From Aliarcobacter sp. (GTDB taxonomy: Bacteria > Campylobacterota > Campylobacteria > Campylobacterales > Arcobacteraceae): DNA of 12,325 bases. The stretch's first letter is position 1; every line of letters begins with the position of its first letter. The position numbers and the translations under genes were made by a program. The stretch lies in the NCBI GenBank assembly GCA_017996075.1, contig JAGOHQ010000011.1, positions 1-12,325 of the forward strand, in the 5' to 3' direction. Below the pieces are notes generated by a model. It did not search any database. It worked only from the letters and a program-made list of their open reading frames with translations, and was not told the DNA's origin. Shown here in pieces: positions 6,832-12,325 of this stretch.

Positions 6832-6907
6832 TGGAGGAGCTAGTCGGACTCGAACCAACGCATGTCGGATTTGCAATCCGAGGCATTACCAGCTTTGCTA
6901 TAGCTCC
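6832..6907 (-). tRNA. tRNA-Cys (anticodon GCA)
   Basis: The 7-bp acceptor stem pairs GGAGCTA (5' end at 6907) with TAGCTCC. It is followed by discriminator T and an encoded CCA (6834-6832). The anticodon arm has stem TCGGA/TCCGA and loop TTGCAAA, giving GCA. The T-arm contains GGTTCGAGTCC. It is the last of three co-oriented tRNA genes. Confidence 0.95.
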
Positions 6908-6951
6908 AAAAAAAATATGATATTTTTGTGTATTTACTTTTATAAAAAGAG

Positions 6952-7040
6952 TGGCAGAGGACAAGGGATTCGAACCCTCGGAGGCTTTCACCTCGCCGGT
7001 TTTCAAAACCGGTACAATCGACCAACTCTGTCAATCCTCT
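6952..7040 (-). tRNA. tRNA-Ser (anticodon UGA)
   Basis: The acceptor stem pairs AGAGGAT (5' end at 7040) with GTCCTCT; the discriminator is G and CCA is encoded. The anticodon arm CCGGT-TTTGAAA-ACCGG gives UGA. A long variable arm (GAGGTGAAAGCCTC) marks a class II tRNA, as expected for serine. The T-loop is GGTTCGAATCC. Confidence 0.95.
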
Positions 7041-7049
7041 ACAACTTAA

Positions 7050-7136
7050 TGGTGCGAATGGTGAGAATCGAACTCACACTCCGAAACCGGAACGGGATTT
7101 TAAGTCCCGCGCGTCTACCTATTCCGCCACACTCGC
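7050..7136 (-). tRNA. tRNA-Leu (anticodon UAA)
   Basis: The acceptor stem pairs GCGAGTG (5' end at 7136) with CATTCGC, discriminator A, encoded CCA. The anticodon arm CGGGA-CTTAAAA-TCCCG gives UAA, reading UUA/UUG. UUA is a very frequent leucine codon in this AT-rich sequence. It has a long class II variable arm. It is the first tRNA of the cluster, about 40 bases after the predicted transcription start. Confidence 0.95.
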
Positions 7137-7182
7137 ACAAAATTTAAGAACCTTTTTAAGCTTTCACTTAAATTGGACTGGA

Positions 7183-7211
7183 ATTATAGTAGCTTTTTTT
7201 TTATTTGTCAA
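7183..7211 (-). promoter_or_regulatory. Consensus sigma-70 promoter of the tRNA cluster
   Basis: The minus strand has a perfect -35 TTGACA (7211-7206), a 17-bp spacer and a perfect -10 TATAAT (7188-7183). Transcription should start near 7176 and read through tRNA-Leu, Ser and Cys. Full consensus at both boxes is unusual for this phylum and fits a highly expressed stable-RNA unit. Confidence 0.9.
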
Positions 7212-7280
7212 GAGTTTTTTAAAAAAATTTAAAAATTTTAATTTTTATACCATTTAATAGAGATTGAAAATGAATATTTG

Positions 7281-7286
7281 TATAAT
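7281..7286 (+). promoter_or_regulatory. Possible -10 element for ilvD
   Basis: TATAAT on the plus strand lies 38 bases before the chosen ilvD start. The upstream sequence is AT-rich, with no clear -35 box at standard spacing. Confidence 0.45.
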
Positions 7287-7324
7287 CACTACTATTTATT
7301 TTTATAAGTTTAAAAGGATTGAAA

Positions 7325-9013
7325 TTGAGAAGTGATGAAGTAAAAAAAGGTTATTCAAGAGCACCACATAGATCTCTTTTGAGAGCAACAGGGCTTAAAG
7401 ATGAGGATTTTAATAAACCATTTATTGGAGTTGCAAACTCTTTTATAGAAATTATTCCAGGACACTTTTTCTTAGATAAAGTTTCAAAAATTATAAAAGA
7501 TGAAATTAGAAAAAATGGTTGTGTGCCTTTTGAATTCAACACTATTGGAGTTGATGATGGAATTGCTATGGGGCATGATGGTATGCTTTTTTCACTACCA
7601 AGTAGAGAATTAATTGCAAACTCTATTGAAACTGTTATGAATGCTCATAAACTTGATGCAATGATAGCTATTCCAAATTGTGACAAAATAGTTCCTGGTA
7701 TGATAATGGGTGCTTTAAGAGTAAATGTTCCAACTGTTTTTGTAAGTGGTGGAGCTATGCAAAAAGGTTATAAAAAAGATGGAACACCAATAGATTTGGC
7801 AACTGCTTTTGAAGCTGTTGGAAAGTTTGAAGCTGGAGAAATCAGTGAAGAAGAGTTAAAAGATATTGAGTGTAATGCATGTCCAGGTGGAGGAAGTTGT
7901 TCTGGGATGTTTACAGCGAACTCTATGAATACTCTTATGGAAGCAATGGGAATTGCATTGCCTGGAAATGGAACAATTTTAGCACTTACAAAAGAGAGAG
8001 AGGAGTTATATAGAAAAGCTGCTAAAAGAGTTTGTGAATTAGCTCTTGATAAAACAAATAGCGAGAAGTTTAGATTAAAAAATATTTTAAATGAAAAAGC
8101 TGTAAGAAATGCTTTTGCTGTTGATATGGCAATGGGTGGAAGTTCAAACACTGTTTTACATATGTTGGCAATTGCAAAAGAGGCTGGAGTAGATTTTAAC
8201 CTTGAAGATATAAATGCTATATCAAAAAGAGTTTCACATATTGCAAAAATATCACCATCTTTAACGACTGTTCATATGGAAGATATAAATAAAGCTGGTG
8301 GAGTAAGTGCTGTTATGCATGAAATGAGTAAAAGAGGAGATGATATTCTTTTAGATAATCTTACAGTTACAGGTGAAACTTTAAAAGAGAGAATAAAAGA
8401 TTCAAAAATTCTTGATACTACTATTATTCACACTATAGATAACCCTTACTCTGAAGTTGGTGGATTAGCTATTCTTTATGGAAATCTAGCACAGCAAGGA
8501 GCAGTTATAAAAACTGCTGGAATTACAGGAGCTAGAGCTATGAGTGGAAAAGCTGTTTGTTTTGATGGACAAGCTGAAGCTATAAAAGGAATAGTTGGCG
8601 GAAAAGTAAAAGCTGGCGATGTTGTAGTAATTAGATATGAAGGTCCAAAAGGTGGTCCTGGAATGCAAGAGATGCTTGCACCTACAAGTTTAATTATGGG
8701 AATGGGTTTAGGAGATAGTGTTGCATTAATTACAGATGGAAGATTTAGTGGAGCAACAAGAGGTGCTAGTATTGGACATGTTAGTCCAGAAGCAGCTGAA
8801 GGTGGAATGATTGGTTTATTACAAGATGGAGATATTATAAATATTGATGTTGATAAATATATTTTAAGCGTTGATTTAAGTGATGATGAAATAGCACGTA
8901 GAAAAGCAAATTTCAAACCAATAAAAAAACCTATTAAATCATCTTGGCTTGGTCAATATAGAGCTTTAGTTACAAATGCAAGTAGTGGAGCCGTATTAAA
9001 AACAGATTTATAA
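7325..9013 (+). CDS. ilvD: Dihydroxy-acid dehydratase
   Basis: IlvD dehydrates 2,3-dihydroxy-3-methylbutanoate and its isoleucine-pathway counterpart in the cytoplasm, giving the 2-keto acids for valine, leucine and isoleucine. The 562-residue protein carries the family signatures [14 protein letters not shown] and [17 protein letters not shown] (cluster Cys about 119 and 192) and [18 protein letters not shown] near the C-terminus. The N-terminal segment reads IIPGHF, with Gly where [2Fe-2S] enzymes have a third Cys. This predicts an oxygen-sensitive [4Fe-4S] type like that of E. coli. I chose TTG 7325 because AAAAGG (7312-7317) lies 7 bases upstream and MRSDEVKKG matches Campylobacter IlvD. 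TTG 7319 would be only one base from that site. It appears to be a stand-alone gene. Confidence 0.96.
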   Translation: MRSDEVKKGYSRAPHRSLLRATGLKDEDFNKPFIGVANSFIEIIPGHFFLDKVSKIIKDEIRKNGCVPFEFNTIGVDDGIAMGHDGMLFSLPSRELIANSIETVMNAHKLDAMIAIPNCDKIVPGMIMGALRVNVPTVFVSGGAMQKGYKKDGTPIDLATAFEAVGKFEAGEISEEELKDIECNACPGGGSCSGMFTANSMNTLMEAMGIALPGNGTILALTKEREELYRKAAKRVCELALDKTNSEKFRLKNILNEKAVRNAFAVDMAMGGSSNTVLHMLAIAKEAGVDFNLEDINAISKRVSHIAKISPSLTTVHMEDINKAGGVSAVMHEMSKRGDDILLDNLTVTGETLKERIKDSKILDTTIIHTIDNPYSEVGGLAILYGNLAQQGAVIKTAGITGARAMSGKAVCFDGQAEAIKGIVGGKVKAGDVVVIRYEGPKGGPGMQEMLAPTSLIMGMGLGDSVALITDGRFSGATRGASIGHVSPEAAEGGMIGLLQDGDIINIDVDKYILSVDLSDDEIARRKANFKPIKKPIKSSWLGQYRALVTNASSGAVLKTDL

Positions 9014-9041
9014 TTTTTTTGCTTGTTAAATTTACTCTTGA

Positions 9042-9081
9042 TTAACCTATCATTGTAAAATAGTTTACATTGATAGGTTAA
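9042..9081. repeat. Long inverted repeat between ilvD and htrA
   Basis: Two 18-base arms (9042-9059 and 9064-9081) pair with one T-T mismatch around a 4-base loop (ATAG); the outer block is TTAACCTATCA/TGATAGGTTAA. No T-run follows directly (ATTTCTAAATATAAA), so it is not a standard intrinsic terminator. The right arm runs into the likely htrA promoter (TATAAA at 9091). It may be an operator, a weak ilvD terminator or an RNA structure. Confidence 0.75.
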
Positions 9082-9090
9082 ATTTCTAAA

Positions 9091-9096
9091 TATAAA
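9091..9096 (+). promoter_or_regulatory. Possible -10 element for htrA
   Basis: TATAAA lies 30 bases before the GTG start of htrA. A TTGATA at 9070-9075 could act as -35, but the spacing is short (15 bp). The -35 candidate lies inside the right arm of the inverted repeat. Confidence 0.35.
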
Positions 9097-9120
9097 TTTT
9101 AATTATTAAGGATTTAAAAA

Positions 9121-10545
9121 GTGAATAAAAAACTTTTCTTTACAACTATACTACTAGCTAGCTCTTTGCTTGCAAAAAATATTGAATTTGAAGAGATGGA
9201 AAAAAATCCTCAAAGAGTTAATCCAAATCAGCCAAATCAAATTTTATCTTTTGGTAATAGTATAAAATCTTCTGTTAGTTCTATTGTAAACATTTCTGCA
9301 AAAAGAAGTGTAAATCCTAATATTGATACTTTGCCTTTACAGATGTTTGATGACCCATTTTTCAAGAAATTTTTTGGTGAAGAGTTTTCAAATCAATTTA
9401 AACAAAATAGAGTTCAAAGATCTTTGGGATCTGGAGTTATTGTAACAAAAGATGGATATATTGTAACAAATAATCATGTTATTGAAAATGCTGAAGAGAT
9501 AAATGTAACTATAGGTGATGATCCAACTGAATATAGTGCTAAACTAATTGGAAAAGATAGTGATAGTGATCTTGCTGTTGTAAAAATTGATATAAATAAG
9601 CCTTTAGTACCTATTAAATTAGGTGATTCTAGTTCTTTATTGGTTGGTGATGTTACTTTTGCTATTGGAAACCCTTTTGGAGTTGGAAATACTGTAACTA
9701 TGGGAATTATCTCTGCACTAAATAAAAATAGAGTAGGAATCAATAGATATGAAAATTATATTCAAACAGATGCTTCAATAAATCCTGGAAATAGTGGTGG
9801 AGCTTTGGTTGATAGTAGAGGTGCTTTAATAGGAATTAATACAGCAATTTTATCAAAAAGTGGTGGAAATGATGGTATTGGATTTGCAATTCCTGTTGAA
9901 ATGGTAAAAGATGTTGTTGGTAAACTTGTAAGTGATGGAAAAGTTATAAGAGGGTATTTGGGTGTTGTAATTGTTGATTTAGACAAAGATAGCCAACAAG
10001 TTTATAAAAGAAAAGAGGGAGCTATAATTTTAGATATTTCAAATGATACTCCAGCAGCAAAATATGGTTTAAAACGAGGAGATTTAGTTTATTCAATAAA
10101 CGGTAAAGAGACTAAAGATAGAAATAGCTTACAAAACGCAATTGCATCTTTTAAACCAAATGAAAAGGTTACACTTCAAATTGAAAGAGATAAAAAAGAT
10201 ATAGTTGTCGAGATAGTTTTGGCTGATAGATCAATAATTTCAGGAGTTCAACCAGATAGTGACCATACAATTTTAAATGGATTAAAAGTAAGTCCAATAA
10301 ATGCTGAGATTATAAAAAAATATAGATTACCACTTGAGAGCATGGGAATTTTAATTACAGATGTAGAACCAAAATCAAAAGCTGAAAGATCTGGGTTTTT
10401 AGCAGGTGATATTATTATTCAAATAGAAGATGTTGAAATTAAAAATTATTCAAATATAGAAACAGCATTAAAAAGATATAATAATCAACATAAACGAGTT
10501 TACATAAATAGATATGGGCAAACGCTTATGTTTGTAATTCAATAA
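9121..10545 (+). CDS. htrA: Periplasmic serine protease/chaperone HtrA (DegP family, Do-type)
   Basis: This protein degrades or refolds misfolded envelope proteins in the periplasm. The 474-residue protein has a signal peptide ending near Ala18 (LLASSLLA). The trypsin-like domain has a complete triad: His119 (TNNHV), Asp150 (DSDLAV) and Ser225 (NPGNSGGA). Two PDZ domains follow (about 275-365 and 385-472), the DegP/Do layout at typical length. The start is GTG, with AAGGA 8 bases upstream. cprR follows after 12 bases and cprS overlaps cprR, so the three look co-transcribed. In Campylobacter jejuni htrA is likewise next to cprRS. Confidence 0.95.
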   Translation: MNKKLFFTTILLASSLLAKNIEFEEMEKNPQRVNPNQPNQILSFGNSIKSSVSSIVNISAKRSVNPNIDTLPLQMFDDPFFKKFFGEEFSNQFKQNRVQRSLGSGVIVTKDGYIVTNNHVIENAEEINVTIGDDPTEYSAKLIGKDSDSDLAVVKIDINKPLVPIKLGDSSSLLVGDVTFAIGNPFGVGNTVTMGIISALNKNRVGINRYENYIQTDASINPGNSGGALVDSRGALIGINTAILSKSGGNDGIGFAIPVEMVKDVVGKLVSDGKVIRGYLGVVIVDLDKDSQQVYKRKEGAIILDISNDTPAAKYGLKRGDLVYSINGKETKDRNSLQNAIASFKPNEKVTLQIERDKKDIVVEIVLADRSIISGVQPDSDHTILNGLKVSPINAEIIKKYRLPLESMGILITDVEPKSKAERSGFLAGDIIIQIEDVEIKNYSNIETALKRYNNQHKRVYINRYGQTLMFVIQ

Positions 10546-10550
10546 AAAGG
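10545..10550 (+). promoter_or_regulatory. Ribosome binding site for an ATT-initiated cprR
   Basis: AAAAGG follows the htrA stop. Seven bases later is ATT 10558, the second of three tandem in-frame ATT codons (10555, 10558, 10561). The first ATG, at 10573, is 22 bases away, beyond normal reach. Confidence 0.65.
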
Positions 10551-10557
10551 ATAAATT

Positions 10558-11235
10558 ATTATTAAAATACTTATGATTGAAGATGATTTAGAGCTAGCTC
10601 AAATCATTACGGATTATTTAAAATCATTTGATATAGAAGTAACTACAACAGATAGTCCATATAATGGACTATCTATGTTGAATTTAAGCAAAGAGTATCA
10701 GCTTTTGATTTTAGATTTGACTTTACCTGAAATTGATGGTTTGGAGCTTATTCCAAAAATACGAGAAAAATCTCAAATCCCAATAATAATAAGTTCTGCA
10801 AGAGATGATATTTTAGATAAAGTTATGGGTCTTGAAAGAGGTGCTGATGATTATCTACCAAAACCATATAATCCAAGAGAGTTACAAGCTAGAATCAAAA
10901 CAATTTTAAAAAGAGTTGATAATAAACTTGATGATAAAAAATCACAAAAAGATAAAGTTTTTGAGCTAAAAGAGAGTGATATGCAAATTCTTTTTAAAGG
11001 TGAATCTTTGGTATTGACACTGGCTGAATATGATATTTTAAAACTTCTTATTCAAAGAAATCATGGTGTTGTTTCAAGAGAAGATTTTATTTATACAAGT
11101 GACAATATAGAAGATGAATCATCTTTAAAAAATATAGATGTGATCATTTCAAGAATAAGAACAAAATTAGCAAATATAGATAACTCTAAACAATATATAA
11201 AATCAGTAAGAGGTATTGGTTATCAGTTAATATGA
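10558..11235 (+). CDS. cprR: Response regulator, OmpR/PhoB family, CprR-like
   Basis: From ATT 10558 the product is 225 residues starting MIKILMIEDD, the standard first strand of a receiver domain. Starting at ATG 10573 would remove five residues of that strand. The receiver has acidic Asp9/Asp10, phosphoacceptor Asp53 (LILDLTLP), the switch Ser in IISSAR and Lys102 (LPKPYNP). A C-terminal winged-helix DNA-binding domain follows (LTLAEYDILKLL ... IDVIISRIRTKL ... SVRGIGYQL). The partner kinase overlaps its stop (ATGA). Receiver sequence and position after htrA match Campylobacter CprR (Cj1227c), which controls envelope and biofilm traits. The ATT start is inferred, and the symbol rests on synteny plus similarity. 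Confidence 0.85.
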   Translation: MIKILMIEDDLELAQIITDYLKSFDIEVTTTDSPYNGLSMLNLSKEYQLLILDLTLPEIDGLELIPKIREKSQIPIIISSARDDILDKVMGLERGADDYLPKPYNPRELQARIKTILKRVDNKLDDKKSQKDKVFELKESDMQILFKGESLVLTLAEYDILKLLIQRNHGVVSREDFIYTSDNIEDESSLKNIDVIISRIRTKLANIDNSKQYIKSVRGIGYQLI

Positions 11236-12325
11236 TAAGAAATATCTCTATATCAACTTTTGTAAATATAATTTTTACATTAGCTTTTGTATCCATTTTT
11301 TTAACCTTTGCTATGTTTATTAGATATGACAAAGAGAGACATGATTTAAGTTTACAAAATAGATATGAGATGATTGCTGAAAATTTTTTAATACTTTTTC
11401 AAGACCATCCAAATGCTCAAAGATTAAATGAACTTTATAAAAAATTCAATGTAAAACCAATAGAAGACAGAGATAGAAAACTAGAGATTATAAACAATGC
11501 TCAAGAGTTAAAAATTACACAAAATTATCTTGGAACTTATAGAGTTTATAGGTTTGATGATATGTATTACATATATGTGCAACGATATGGCTACAATATT
11601 ATTTTAAAAGATACAAAACATCATAACTACAATTTTGCATTTATAATTGCTGGATTTGTTCTTTCTTTGATTATATTTATATTTTTATATGAAATTTTAA
11701 ATAGAAAATTGCGACCTTTGAAACTTTTAAACAGACAAATTATTGAATTTTCGAATGGAAATAAAGATATAAAATTGGAATATAAAAGTAATGATGAGGT
11801 AGGCACAATTGCTAAAAACTTTAATGAAGCTATAAATATTATAAATAATCAATCAAAATCAAAAGATTTGTTTATGAGAAATATGATGCATGAACTTAAA
11901 ACTCCTATTACAAAAGCTATGTTTATTGCTGAAACTTTAGAAGATGATAAGACAAGAGAAAATCTTCAAAGAGCATTTAGAAGAATGGATGATATTATAA
12001 AAGAGCTAGCAACTGTTGAAAAACTTACTTCAAAAAATACTATGATTTATAAAGAGAAGATAAATTTTTTATCAATTTTTAAAAAAACAACAGATTTAAT
12101 GCTTATAAATCCAGATAATATTGAGCAAAAAATAGAGGATTTTTGGTTTGAAGCTGATATATATATGATATCAATTGCTTTAAAAAATCTCATAGACAAT
12201 GCAATAAAATTTTCAACAAATAAAAAAGCAATTATAGAAGCAAATAAGAGTTTTATAAAAGTAATATCACAAGGTGAGCCTTTGAAAAATGAACTCTCTT
12301 TTTATACAGATGCTTTTTATCAAGA
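11232..12325 (+). CDS. cprS: Sensor histidine kinase, CprS-like, C-terminus beyond the window
   Basis: The first 364 residues are present. They comprise TM helix 1 (about 9-30), a periplasmic sensor domain of about 100 residues (31-133), TM helix 2 (about 134-154) and a HAMP-like linker (about 155-205). The dimerisation/phosphoacceptor box is MMHELKTPITKA (His220), and the N-box is NLIDNAIKFS (Asn319, Asn323). After the N-box the protein reads VISQGEPLKNELSFYTDAF, lacking the usual DxGxG; I recall a similar variant in epsilonproteobacterial kinases such as ArsS. The rest of the ATP-binding site is outside the window. ATG overlaps the cprR stop by four bases, so the two are translationally coupled. 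It probably senses envelope stress, inferred from its htrA neighbour. Confidence 0.88.
   Translation, partial: MIRNISISTFVNIIFTLAFVSIFLTFAMFIRYDKERHDLSLQNRYEMIAENFLILFQDHPNAQRLNELYKKFNVKPIEDRDRKLEIINNAQELKITQNYLGTYRVYRFDDMYYIYVQRYGYNIILKDTKHHNYNFAFIIAGFVLSLIIFIFLYEILNRKLRPLKLLNRQIIEFSNGNKDIKLEYKSNDEVGTIAKNFNEAINIINNQSKSKDLFMRNMMHELKTPITKAMFIAETLEDDKTRENLQRAFRRMDDIIKELATVEKLTSKNTMIYKEKINFLSIFKKTTDLMLINPDNIEQKIEDFWFEADIYMISIALKNLIDNAIKFSTNKKAIIEANKSFIKVISQGEPLKNELSFYTDAFYQ

Noticed and set aside
6794..7147. Several open frames across 6794-7147 on both strands
   Set aside because: They lie over the three tRNA genes, whose cloverleaf pairing and CCA ends are unambiguous.
7147..7176. Small TTAAG/CTTAA hairpin in the tRNA operon leader as a regulatory element
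   Set aside because: It has only five A/T-rich pairs and is likely by chance in such AT-rich sequence.
7319..7324. TTG 7319 as the ilvD start
   Set aside because: Only one base separates it from AAAAGG. TTG 7325 has 7-base spacing and matches known IlvD N-termini (MRSD).
8476..8916. 146-codon open frame on the minus strand inside ilvD
   Set aside because: It is a shadow of ilvD codon use; the plus-strand frame carries the IlvD signature throughout.
1..12325. CRISPR, mobile element or prophage
   Set aside because: I found no regularly spaced repeats, transposase or integrase motifs, or attachment-site duplication next to the tRNAs.

Overview
The window is a very AT-rich, densely packed bacterial chromosome segment. 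Its content points to the Campylobacterota, most likely the Arcobacter group: an IlvD whose N-terminus reads like the Campylobacter enzyme, a short DksA, an htrA followed by a CprRS-type two-component pair, and a histidine kinase with the atypical G-box region seen in this phylum. There are no insertion sequences, integrases, CRISPR arrays or phage genes. Apart from one uncharacterised operon this is core-type chromosome.

Layout. Positions 1-137 (minus) hold the start of an exported S41 C-terminal processing peptidase. Diverging from it, 251-1824 (plus) carries a YfgM-like membrane-anchored TPR protein and a lipoprotein with a predicted BamB-like beta-propeller; a bidirectional terminator follows at 1825-1852. 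Positions 1885-3251 (minus) hold dksA and truD, overlapping by two bases. Positions 3346-6367 (plus) hold a tightly overlapping four-gene operon: a small anchored protein, a MacB/FtsX-like permease, a LolD/MacB-like ATPase and an eight-helix Cys/His-rich membrane protein. It ends in a strong hairpin. Next come a small Glu/Lys-rich lipoprotein (6402-6686, minus) and a tRNA cluster transcribed Leu(UAA)-Ser(UGA)-Cys(GCA) from a perfect sigma-70 promoter. ilvD (7325-9013, plus) follows, then htrA, the response regulator cprR and the histidine kinase cprS, which runs off the right edge.

How the genes work together. Several genes serve the cell envelope: the S41 protease, the YfgM/BamB-like pair, the HtrA protease/chaperone and its linked CprRS system. 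The most novel part is the 3346-6367 operon. Its last protein puts three sets of Cys/His residues on the predicted periplasmic face beside an ABC exporter, which suggests a thiol, metal or cofactor role that I cannot name.

Start codons are notable. Six of the 14 protein genes appear to use non-ATG starts: TTG for truD, the Cys-rich membrane protein and ilvD; GTG for htrA; and, from ribosome-site placement and family alignment, ATT for the small membrane protein and for cprR.
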